Assembly: GCA_945875845.1 (NCBI GenBank)
Contig: CAMCMB010000047.1
Location: 1 to 55,108 of the forward strand
Direction of reading: 5' to 3'
Source: Pirellula staleyi DSM 6068
GTDB taxonomy: Bacteria; Planctomycetota; Planctomycetia; Pirellulales; Pirellulaceae
DNA: 55,108 bases
The notes under the pieces are model-generated. The model had not been told where the DNA came from and made no database searches. It was given only the letters and a program-made list of their open reading frames with translations. Below are positions 17,582-25,688 of the stretch, in pieces. Positions within the stretch are counted from its first letter, which is position 1. Each line of letters begins with the position of its first letter. The translations under genes and the position numbers were made by a program.

Positions 17582-20170
17582 ATGTCGACGTCCAAACGTT
17601 TCCTTTGCATCGCGACCGGTTTCGTCTCGCTCCTTGCGATGCCCTGCGCGCTTTGTTCCAACGCAAAGTCGCAAGAAAAGTTAGCTCAAAAAAGTCGAGT
17701 TCAATTGCCGGGACTGCAGAGCAGCGGCGAGACCTTGTTGCCCAATGGATGGTCCTTGAGACCAGCCGGCCAACAGATCGACCTAGGTGATTTTCCAAGC
17801 CGCATGGAAATCTCGCCCGACGGAAAATATGCAGCCCTGCAGCACACCGGTTGGGGACAACACGAGATCAAGATCGTTTCCCTGGCGGATCGCAAGATTC
17901 GCTCGTCGGTTGTCATTGATCAGACATTCCAGGGACTACGGTTTTCCCAAGATGGAGGTCGACTCTATGTCAGCGGTGCTGAGGATGAGATTGTCTACGT
18001 TTACGATCACCGTGACGGATATCTGACCCTCAATAAAAAAATCCAGTTGGCCGATCCCAAAGACAAACTGGTGGTCGCTGGCATTGCAGAGGCTGATGAC
18101 GGCAAGAAACTCTTGGCTTGTGGTTTGATGGCGGATCAGCTCGTGATCGCAGAGTTTGGAGAGATCGGCGCGGTATCCAAGGTGGATCTTCCAAAGGGTA
18201 GCTATCCCATTGACGTAATCGTTTCGCCTGACAAAAAACGTGCCATGGTCAGCTTGTGGGGAAAAGCGTCTATTGCGGTTGTCGATATTGCGTCCCAGAA
18301 GTTGTTGGCTCAATGGCCTGTTCGCAGCCATCCAACGGAGATGCTTTTTTTGGACGAAGGCAAACTGCTGCTGGTCGGATGCACCGACGACAATTCGGTG
18401 GTTATGCTCGATACCGAAACGGGTGCACAGAAAGAGATCATTCGGACTTCTTTGTATGCAACACGCACCAACGGGAGTACACCCAACAGTCTCTCTGTTT
18501 CTCCGGATGAGAAGGTTCTCATTGTTGCCAATGCGGACAACAACAACATCGCCATGTTTGATATTCAGGAACGGGGCAAGTCCAAGTCACTTGGCTTTAT
18601 TCCTGTTGGCTGGTACCCGACCAGTGTTCGATTTGCAGATTCGGGTCAACAGATCTTGGTTGCGAACGGCAAGGGGCTCGCATCTCGCGACAACGCGAAA
18701 GGTCCGAATCCCATGCGCGAACCACCTGCATCGGTTCGAGAGTACATCGGCGGTTTGTTCAAGGGGACGCTCAGCGTGATTCCAGCCCCGTCGCCTGCTC
18801 AAATGGTTCGATTCACCAAGGATGCCTATGCTGTCTCGCCATTGCGTGAGGACGAACAACCCAACCTGCAGTCGCTGGCAAAGGATTCCGCCATCCCTGG
18901 TCGTGTCGGTGATACCAGTCCAATCAAACACTGCTTTTACATTATTAAAGAAAATCGGACCTACGATCAAGTCTTTGGTGACATTGCCAAAGGAAACGGG
19001 GATGCCAATCTTTGCATCTTTCCTGAGTTGGTAACGCCCAACCATCACGCCTTGGTCAACGACTTTGTGCTGCTGGATAATTTCTATGTGGAAAGCGAAG
19101 TGAGCGCGGATGGTCATGAGTGGTCGATGGCCGCGTATGCAACCGACTTCGTCGAGCGAGCCTGGCCGTTAAGCTATCGCGGCGGGAAAGGCAAGATTGG
19201 ATACACGTCGGAGGGCGGATATGAAATCGCAGCTCCTTCGAGCGGCTACATCTGGGACAATTGTGCTAAGAAAGGCGTCAGTTACTTTAGCTTTGGGGAG
19301 TTTATTCAGAACGGCCGCACTCCCGGCGTGCCGGGTAAAGCTCGAGTCAAGTCCTTGGAGGATCACTTTGATCCGCTCTATCGCTCGTACGACTTGGATT
19401 TTCCCGATGTGGAACGGGCAAAGCGATTCGCTGAAAAATTTGCCGAGTTCGATCGAAATGATAACCTGCCCCAGTTCATTGTTCTTCGAATTGGAAACGA
19501 CCACACAAGCGGAACGCGAGTAGGAAAACGTACCCCAACCGCCATGGTTGCGGACAACGACCTCGCGCTTGGAAAGATTGTTGAGACCATTTCCAATAGT
19601 CGATATTGGTCAACATCTGCGATCTTCGTGGTGGAAGACGATGCTCAAAATGGTTCCGACCATGTCGATGCTCACCGCACGGTAGCCTTGGCGATTAGCC
19701 CCTATGTGAAGCGAGGGACTGTCGATTCCACTCTTTATACCACAGCCAGTATGTTGCGTTCCATGGAACTGATTCTGGGCCTCGAACCGATGACTCAATT
19801 CGATGCAGCGGCCAATCCAATGTACGCAAGTTTTGGTAAGACGGCAGACACCACCAAGTTCGAAGCAAAGCCAAGCCTCGTCGATTTGAACACGACGAAT
19901 ACAGCGCTTGCCTGGGGGGCTGCCGAATCCGAAAAGATGGATTTATCCCGAGAGGATGCCGCCGACGATCTGTTGTTGGGCGATATCGTTTGGCGAAGTG
20001 TTCGAGGCGCAAACTCCCCGATGCCACCACCTGTCCGTTCCGCCTTTGTATTTTCGGTGGCTAAAGACGACGACGAAAAAGACGACGACGATGAAAAAGA
20101 GGCTGCTGACGAAAAAGACGCTGCTGACACGAAGGTGAAAAAACCCTCACCCCCAACCCCTCTCCCCTAA
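17582..20170 (+). CDS. Secreted YVTN-type beta-propeller/phosphoesterase protein
   Basis: 862 aa from the ATG at 17582, which opens a signal peptide (CIATGFVSLLAMPCALC); an upstream in-frame ATG at 17483 is less likely. Residues about 60-410 contain repeated propeller blades (ISPDGKYAAL, VSPDKKRAMVS, VSPDEKVLIVAN). From about 447 an alkaline-phosphatase/phospholipase C-like phosphoesterase follows (IIKENRTYDQVFGD, SADGHEWSMAAYATD, FVVEDDAQNGSDHVDAHR). Such fusions are exported and presumed to act on phosphoesters; substrate unknown. A strongly charged tail (DDDEKDDDDEKEAADEKDAA) precedes the last residues KPSPPTPLP, which are encoded by an R10 repeat arm. The stop codon coincides with the left TAAAA flank of a composite insertion. 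Confidence 0.85.
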   Translation: MSTSKRFLCIATGFVSLLAMPCALCSNAKSQEKLAQKSRVQLPGLQSSGETLLPNGWSLRPAGQQIDLGDFPSRMEISPDGKYAALQHTGWGQHEIKIVSLADRKIRSSVVIDQTFQGLRFSQDGGRLYVSGAEDEIVYVYDHRDGYLTLNKKIQLADPKDKLVVAGIAEADDGKKLLACGLMADQLVIAEFGEIGAVSKVDLPKGSYPIDVIVSPDKKRAMVSLWGKASIAVVDIASQKLLAQWPVRSHPTEMLFLDEGKLLLVGCTDDNSVVMLDTETGAQKEIIRTSLYATRTNGSTPNSLSVSPDEKVLIVANADNNNIAMFDIQERGKSKSLGFIPVGWYPTSVRFADSGQQILVANGKGLASRDNAKGPNPMREPPASVREYIGGLFKGTLSVIPAPSPAQMVRFTKDAYAVSPLREDEQPNLQSLAKDSAIPGRVGDTSPIKHCFYIIKENRTYDQVFGDIAKGNGDANLCIFPELVTPNHHALVNDFVLLDNFYVESEVSADGHEWSMAAYATDFVERAWPLSYRGGKGKIGYTSEGGYEIAAPSSGYIWDNCAKKGVSYFSFGEFIQNGRTPGVPGKARVKSLEDHFDPLYRSYDLDFPDVERAKRFAEKFAEFDRNDNLPQFIVLRIGNDHTSGTRVGKRTPTAMVADNDLALGKIVETISNSRYWSTSAIFVVEDDAQNGSDHVDAHRTVALAISPYVKRGTVDSTLYTTASMLRSMELILGLEPMTQFDAAANPMYASFGKTADTTKFEAKPSLVDLNTTNTALAWGAAESEKMDLSREDAADDLLLGDIVWRSVRGANSPMPPPVRSAFVFSVAKDDDEKDDDDEKEAADEKDAADTKVKKPSPPTPLP

Positions 20171-20580
20171 AAGAGACTGCTGATTTAATCCGCATTAATA
20201 CCAACCCGACGCGTAACGGCTCGTTGCTTTCATGGGCTGTGAGACGGGGTATTCGAAAGTGGCATGGGCGTCTCGCCCATGGATTCACGAGCGCGCTCGT
20301 GCCACGCGATGGTAACCCGTGCCCGTAAGCGAGGAGCCGACTGCAATCCCTCGCGTAGGCGAGCGGCGTTCTGCCCCTCGCTCACGGGCTTGTTGATTTA
20401 ATCACAACCCGAAGTGTAAACGAGGGATTATTTGCCCCTCACTCACGTTTCGGGTTATGATAAAACCACGGCTTAGGTAAAGACTCATTAAATCAACAAG
20501 CCGTCACGCTTCGGGTTGTGAACGAGCCTTTGCATGAAGCAAATCCACTAAATTAGCAGTCTCTAAAAGGGGCGAGGAGA
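20145..20580. repeat. R10 hairpin interrupted by a composite insertion
   Basis: The left arm (ending CCCCTCTCCCC, about 20145-20167) and right arm (GGGGCGAGGAGAG, 20569-20581) form a hairpin if the intervening segment is removed. The central TAAAA is now present twice, at 20168-20172 and 20564-20568. A more intact R10 copy lies at 54584-54636. Confidence 0.65.
20173..20563. mobile_element. 391-bp composite of nested palindromes, flanked by TAAAA
   Basis: The ends GAGACTGCTGATTTA (20173-20187) and TAAATTAGCAGTCTC (20549-20563) are inverted repeats matching at 14 of 15 positions, flanked by TAAAA on both sides. Inside are an R2 core (about 20203-20330) and an R3 unit bounded by GGGCTTGTTGATTTAAT (20386-20402) and ATTAAATCAACAAGCCG (20487-20503). 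There is no open frame of note. This looks like a non-autonomous element built from smaller elements and inserted into the loop of an R10 hairpin. Confidence 0.65.
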
Positions 20581-20606
20581 GCAAGAACAAACGATGTGGG
20601 TCTGGG

Positions 20607-22649
20607 TCACAAGGATGGCACCGCATCGCTCTCATTTGCATTGACTGCCGGGGTTTCGGTTATCGAAACATGCGGAGCCTGGACTTGAATTCGAACGGAG
20701 TCGACTCTCATGATTTGACCGTCGAACACATCCATGAACTGTTTGACCAAAGGATTGTTCATGGCATTGCGAATCAACTGCGATTGAGAAACAGTTCGCG
20801 ACAAAGACTCGACGGGTCGCTCCTCTGAAATTGGTTGGACAACGTCGGCTTCCAGGGCTGGGGCGACGGTACTCGGATCGTCCGTCAATGCGAAAGTCAA
20901 ATGAATATCGCGACCCACCTTTTGTTTGACCGCTTGCTTGAGCCGTTTGCTGTTTTCGCCCGCAGCAAAGTAATCCCGAATCATGGCGCCATCGCGGGAC
21001 AAGCAAACTCTCCATTGCGAGTCGGAAAGAACTTCAATGCGAACTGTCATTGAAGCGCATTGCTCTGCAAAGCCGCCCAACTGGATCGCACACTCGCGGA
21101 ATTGAAGCAAGGCATCGACCGGTGCAACATCTTGATTTGCGAGGTTGGGTTCGGTACTCGATTCGTCAACTGCGGGTTCTTGTTCGGTTGGGGGCTCGAC
21201 GGATTGTCTATTCTCGAGCGTCTCAATTGCCACCGTCTCAATTGCGGTTGGATTGACTTGGGTTGCAGAACCCGGCATTTCGGCGATATCGGGTTGCGTG
21301 CCGGAATGGCTATCGATGCCTCCAGCCGATTCCTCATCAACACGCACTGCTACGTCATCTTTTTTTTTTGCTTCTTCGGCAGGTACGGCGACTCTGGGTG
21401 CCGATGCAGCCGCAACGCGTCGCACGGGAGCTTGTTGACCTGCGGCAAATGCTTTTACTAGCTCGGAGAGCGATTGCAAGTCTTGCAAGTTGCAGATTTG
21501 CACCAGTGCAACTTCGAGCAGGACTCGGCTCTGCACACTGTGTCGCATTTTGACAATCGTTTCATCGAGCAATTGCAAAGCGGACAAGAGGGTCATCGTT
21601 CCCCAGGTTTTGCCCCATTCGATGAGTTGATCCACGCTATTGGTGTTGGCCGTTCGAATCAAATCAGCACCGCCGCCAACGCTAACGGTCATCATGTCGC
21701 GCAGATATCCCAATAGCTGCTCTGCCAATTGACCGACATCAACCCCTTCGCTGGCTGCATTGTCCAATTCTCGCAAGGCGCCGGCTGCGTCACGCTCAAT
21801 CAATCGCGACGCAAAAGCACTTAGACGCGTTTCATCTGCGGTACCAAGCATTGCGTGAACCACATCGGCGGTTATGCGATCTCCGCCAAAGCTTAGCAGT
21901 TGTTCCAAAAGCGATTGGCTGTCTCGCATCGAACCAGCAGCCCGGCGTGCGATCAATCTCAATGCCGCCTCGTCCGCGTTGGTTCCCTCATTCTGGCAAA
22001 TGAACTTCAACCGTTCGTAGATCTGTTCGGCATGTACGGGCGGAAAATCGAATCGCTGGCATCGTGACAGAACGGTGACAGGAAGTTTCTCCGGGTCGGT
22101 TGTGCAGAAGATAAATTTGACGTGCCCTGGCGGCTCCTCAAGCGTCTTGAGCAGTGCGTTGAAGGCCTGGGTCGTCAACATGTGCACTTCGTCGATGATG
22201 TAGATTTTGTAACGCGATCGGCTTGGCCGCACTGCTGCGTTGGCTCGCAATTGGCGAATTTCATCGATACCGCGATTGCTGGCACCGTCGATTTCCAGAA
22301 CGTCCATGTCTTCGCCAGCATCGATGGCTTGCGCCATATCGGAATTCGGATCGAACTGGCCATCCGTGTCTGCGGATGCGTTCAGAGCCTTGGCAAAAAT
22401 TCGAGCGGTGCTGGTTTTGCCGACCCCACGAGCGCCGGTGAACAAGTAGGCATGACCGACTCGATTGCTATTGATCGCGCTGAGCAAGGCTTGGGCGACG
22501 GTAGATTGCCCGACCAGTTCCGCAAACGTTTTTGGCCGATAGCGTCGCGCTACGACCGTGTATTTTCCGTCGCCGCTCAAGTGTTCGGCTTCGGGTCCGC
22601 TCGCTAATTCCTGCGTTTTAACTTCGGAAATTGTGGATTTTTTCGCCAT
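20607..22649 (-). CDS. dnaX: DNA polymerase III subunit gamma/tau
   Basis: 680 aa. Clamp-loader ATPase of the replicative polymerase, cytoplasmic. YTVVARRYRPKTFAELVGQ is the standard N-terminus; Walker A is GARGVGKTS (72-80), IYIIDEVHMLT the Walker B, and CTTDPEKLPVTVLSRCQRF the sensor/SRC segment. Domain III continues to about residue 370, then a Glu/Pro/Ala-rich linker leads to a C-terminal domain typical of the tau form. Oddly, the zinc module between Walker A and DVLEIDGASNRG, normally four Cys, reads ASADTDGQFDPNSDMAQAID with no Cys. No frameshift signal for a gamma form was identified. The gene stands alone on the minus strand. Confidence 0.95.
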   Translation of the reverse strand: MAKKSTISEVKTQELASGPEAEHLSGDGKYTVVARRYRPKTFAELVGQSTVAQALLSAINSNRVGHAYLFTGARGVGKTSTARIFAKALNASADTDGQFDPNSDMAQAIDAGEDMDVLEIDGASNRGIDEIRQLRANAAVRPSRSRYKIYIIDEVHMLTTQAFNALLKTLEEPPGHVKFIFCTTDPEKLPVTVLSRCQRFDFPPVHAEQIYERLKFICQNEGTNADEAALRLIARRAAGSMRDSQSLLEQLLSFGGDRITADVVHAMLGTADETRLSAFASRLIERDAAGALRELDNAASEGVDVGQLAEQLLGYLRDMMTVSVGGGADLIRTANTNSVDQLIEWGKTWGTMTLLSALQLLDETIVKMRHSVQSRVLLEVALVQICNLQDLQSLSELVKAFAAGQQAPVRRVAAASAPRVAVPAEEAKKKDDVAVRVDEESAGGIDSHSGTQPDIAEMPGSATQVNPTAIETVAIETLENRQSVEPPTEQEPAVDESSTEPNLANQDVAPVDALLQFRECAIQLGGFAEQCASMTVRIEVLSDSQWRVCLSRDGAMIRDYFAAGENSKRLKQAVKQKVGRDIHLTFALTDDPSTVAPALEADVVQPISEERPVESLSRTVSQSQLIRNAMNNPLVKQFMDVFDGQIMRVDSVRIQVQAPHVSITETPAVNANESDAVPSL

Positions 22650-22749
22650 TTTGAAATACGGTTTTGGCAGCTGTCAGGAAATGAGGCGGTAAGCTTCCAA
22701 GTATAACATGGCCTCCGTTTTGTCAAATGCTGCACATTCCCTCGCTGAC

Positions 22750-23114
22750 CGGCTTGTTGCTTTAATGGGCTGTGACACGGGGTATTCAAAAGTGGCATGG
22801 GCGTCTCGCCCATGGATTCACGAGCGCGCGCTCGTGCCACGCTTTGGTAACCCGACGCTGGCGGGCTTGTTGATTTAATCACAACCCGAAGTGTAAACGA
22901 GGGACTCTTTGCCCCTCACTCACCGGCTTGTTGATTTAGTGAAGTCGTTATTGAATAAGGGCAGTACGACGGACTTCCAAGTCCGTCAATGGGGAATTCG
23001 ACGGACTAGGAAGTCCGTCGTACCATTAAAGCAACAAGCCGTTACGTTTCGGGTTATGATAAAACCATAGCTTAGGTAAAGACTCGTTAAATCAACAAGC
23101 CCTGGCGCGTCGGG
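22750..23114. mobile_element. Nested palindromic elements: R2, R3 and R1 within one another
   Basis: The segment opens with CGGCTTGTTGCTTTAAT (22750-22766) and an R2 core containing the hairpins CATGGGCGTCTCGCCCATG and CGAGCGCGCGCTCG, then an R3 unit starting GGGCTTGTTGATTTAAT (about 22863-22879). R3 is interrupted after GCCCCTCACTCA by a complete 118-bp R1 element (22924-23041) and then resumes at CGTTTCGGGTTATGAT. The uninterrupted R3 at 20386-20503 shows the join. The outside closes with AATCAACAAGCC and CGCGTCGGGTT, the complement of AACCCGACGC on the left. Confidence 0.7.
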
Positions 23115-23218
23115 TTGGGATCCGTTTGAAACGTATGCTAAGCACTTCCGCATGAGTCGTTGGAGTGAAAACAAGCATTATGCACACGGTGTTTACCGCA
23201 GTTTTCGGCAATGAAATG

Positions 23219-23274
23219 TAGTTTGGGACCATTGTCCCGAACGAATCATCGGACGGGACAATGGTCCCATCCTA
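23219..23274. repeat. R6 hairpin (GGGACCATTGTCCCG)
   Basis: GGGACCATTGTCCCG (23225-23239) and CGGGACAATGGTCCC (23254-23268) form a 15-bp stem, and each arm is itself palindromic. Flanking GTAG and CTAC also pair. A second copy is at 36579-36636. Confidence 0.8.
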
Positions 23275-23318
23275 CGGAACGGGACCTCGTGGAACAGGGC
23301 CAAATTCCACCGAAAGAT

Positions 23319-23711
23319 TCATGCACTTGTGCTTAGCTTGGTTGAGATTTCGTTCGCGGTCGTCCAATCGCCTGTTTGAGTCCAATGAACTCGTAGGATG
23401 GCGTCGATGGACGGATCGTTGTCCATTCTAGTGTCTTCTGAGATGTCTAGGCTGCAAATGGCCTGACAAAGGGTTTGCCATTGTTCTAGGTTGCAATCGC
23501 CTTTTACCTCAATATACTCCAAGCGCCCGTCGCGATCATAGACCATGGCGTCCATTTGACGCGGCGGATGCCTTTGGTGGTCCACCCATACAAACGAGCC
23601 GTCCATTTCGAAGACCATGCCAGGTAAATCGCTCAACGCAGCCACAAGTCCTTCGAAGGATTGCGGCAGTCGTTGACCGGCTACAGGGTGAATTTGAACG
23701 AACAAGTACAT
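23319..23711 (-). CDS. Conserved-looking hypothetical protein
   Basis: 130 aa, not recognised. There is no signal peptide or membrane segment. The sequence is acidic with a mixed alpha/beta look: FEGLVAALSDLPGMVFEMDGSFVWV, then QMDAMVYDRDGRLEYIEVKG, resembling a two-layer sheet with a possible E-x-K motif (YIEVKG) of the kind seen in nuclease folds; that is too weak for a function call. Composition and codon use are coding-like, and no alternative frame is better. It is flanked by an R6 hairpin downstream and a divergent AAA+ gene upstream, about 125 nt away, so the two may share an intergenic promoter region. Confidence 0.6.
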   Translation of the reverse strand: MYLFVQIHPVAGQRLPQSFEGLVAALSDLPGMVFEMDGSFVWVDHQRHPPRQMDAMVYDRDGRLEYIEVKGDCNLEQWQTLCQAICSLDISEDTRMDNDPSIDAILRVHWTQTGDWTTANEISTKLSTSA

Positions 23712-23835
23712 CGGTTGAATTAACTAAGGAAGCAGAACGACCCAACGCATAATGATAGCCGATCGTCTATACTCTTTCGGACTCTGCCGGCATTAACTTA
23801 TTCCAAACTCATTTTGTTTTTCCGTATTGAATCCC

Positions 23836-25632
23836 ATGAGCACAGTTGCCATCCAAGTACCTGCGGGTGATTTGCCTTCGACTTCTTATCCGTTCTTTGC
23901 GAATTTGGCGCGGATTATCAATTCCGGTCAAGCTCGATCGATTGTGATTTCTGGAAATATTTACGATCTGTATTTCGACGGCAAGCAGTACGTCCCGCTC
24001 ATTCCGTTTATCCAAGCGAAAACTCAAATTCCTGGGCTGATCCAGGTTCTCTATGAACTGAATGGGCCTGTGCGAGTATCGGACGAGGATAAAACAAAAC
24101 TGCGCGAAGCTTGGGCGGCATGGAAGAATGGCATTGCGATCGATGCGATTCCAATGCGAGAGGTGCTCAACGATGGCAGCAAGTTCGATTTGCGACGACG
24201 CGAATTCGATCAGTACCTGAGGGACGCAATCGGCAATGCAACTCAAGCCTTAGAGTTCTTGAGGCAGCTGACGATTTGTTCGCGAACTTGCCTCAAAGAG
24301 AATTTGCTCATTATGATCGAGGGAGCGGACATGCTATTACCCTCGGGTGACGGTGACGTTGCCAGGATGAACGATGCACAAGTGCGTCGAGTTGCGATTG
24401 TTACCGACTGGTTTGGCGACCCCAGTTTTTTTGGTGGCAAGGACACGGTTTTGCTGTTTGCAGAGTCTCGAAGTCTGATTCATCCTCGTATTTCGCGGCT
24501 TCCGCAGGTTTTGTCGGTGGATGTTTCGGCACCGGATCTGGCGTCGCGCAAGCACTTCATCCAATGGCATAGCGTCAACACCGGAAATCGCAGTGTTCCT
24601 CAGTCCGCCGATACCGTTGCCGAAGCGACCGCTGGGCTGAGTCTGCATGCTATGCGGCAATTGCTTTTGGCCGCCGACTATTCTCAGAAGCCGATCAGCC
24701 GCCAGGATACAACGTTGCAGGTCGAACAGTTCATTCAATCGCAGCTTGGTGAGGACGTGATCGAGTTTAAAAAGCCATCGCAGTCGCTTAAGGATGTGAT
24801 TGGTTTTTCGAAGTTAAAGGAATTTTTGCATACCTATTTGATACCTCGGATGAAATTGCCGGACGACCGCGCGTTGCCGGGAGCGGCCATTGCGGGTCCG
24901 ATCGGAGGGGGTAAGACCTTTATCTTCGAAGCGGTAGCGGCTGAGTTGGATATGCCCGTGTTGGTGCTGAAGAACATTCGCAGTCAATGGTTTGGCCAGA
25001 CGGACGTCATTTTTGAACGCCTCAAACGCGTGTTAGAAGCGTTGGAGCAAGTTGTGATTTTCGTGGATGAAGCCGACACTCAGTTCGGTGGTGTAGGCGA
25101 GGGCGCACATGAAACGGAGCGTCGCTTGACGGGCAAAATCCAAGGAATGATGAGTGACCCAAAGCTTCGAGGTAAAGTGATTTGGCTTTTGATGACGGCC
25201 CGCATTCACTTGCTCTCGGCCGATATTCGTCGTCCGGGTCGGGTGGGAGATTTGATTATTCCGATCTTGGATCCTGTCGGGGAAGATCGCAAGGAGTTCA
25301 TACGCTGGATGCTAAAACCCACCAATCTAGGGGATGATGCGTTGGTGGAGTGGCTCGATCAAGAAGGGCTCGAACAGGACTTTTCGTCGGCAGGATATGC
25401 GGCCTTGCGCAGTCAACTCAAAGCGATTCCACCTAAAGACCAAGAGGAATTGAAGTCGATCATTCGTGATTTCATGCAACCGGCGATCAAACAAACGCGT
25501 CGCTATCAGACGTTGCAAGCCTTGGTAAACTGCACTCGACGATCTTTGTTGCCCGATCCGAACATTTCCGACAAGGATCGCGCCCTCATGGAAGACGAAA
25601 TCCGCCTACTTGAGCTGCAAGGCATCCGGTAG
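23836..25632 (+). CDS. Tandem AAA+ ATPase with degenerate N-terminal module
   Basis: 598 aa from the ATG at 23836 (a TTG at 23827 is less likely). The second half is a complete AAA+ module: Walker A GPIGGGKT (354-361), Walker B VVIFVDEAD (406-414), sensor-1-like VIWLLMTAR and an arginine-finger segment DIRRPGRVGDL. The first half lacks a Walker A but retains LLIMIEGADMLLP (about 157-169) and DTVLLFAESR, which look like Walker B and sensor 1 of a decayed AAA+ module, as in Ycf46-type tandem ATPases (pattern comparison only). It has no signal peptide, so it is cytoplasmic. The SBP-OmpA gene starts 56 nt downstream on the same strand. It probably remodels a protein partner; the client is unknown. 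Confidence 0.85.
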   Translation: MSTVAIQVPAGDLPSTSYPFFANLARIINSGQARSIVISGNIYDLYFDGKQYVPLIPFIQAKTQIPGLIQVLYELNGPVRVSDEDKTKLREAWAAWKNGIAIDAIPMREVLNDGSKFDLRRREFDQYLRDAIGNATQALEFLRQLTICSRTCLKENLLIMIEGADMLLPSGDGDVARMNDAQVRRVAIVTDWFGDPSFFGGKDTVLLFAESRSLIHPRISRLPQVLSVDVSAPDLASRKHFIQWHSVNTGNRSVPQSADTVAEATAGLSLHAMRQLLLAADYSQKPISRQDTTLQVEQFIQSQLGEDVIEFKKPSQSLKDVIGFSKLKEFLHTYLIPRMKLPDDRALPGAAIAGPIGGGKTFIFEAVAAELDMPVLVLKNIRSQWFGQTDVIFERLKRVLEALEQVVIFVDEADTQFGGVGEGAHETERRLTGKIQGMMSDPKLRGKVIWLLMTARIHLLSADIRRPGRVGDLIIPILDPVGEDRKEFIRWMLKPTNLGDDALVEWLDQEGLEQDFSSAGYAALRSQLKAIPPKDQEELKSIIRDFMQPAIKQTRRYQTLQALVNCTRRSLLPDPNISDKDRALMEDEIRLLELQGIR

Positions 25633-25688
25633 AATTGGAGCGTTGATAAACTGCAAGTCCATTTTTCCTGCAAAAAAGATCTTTGAAC

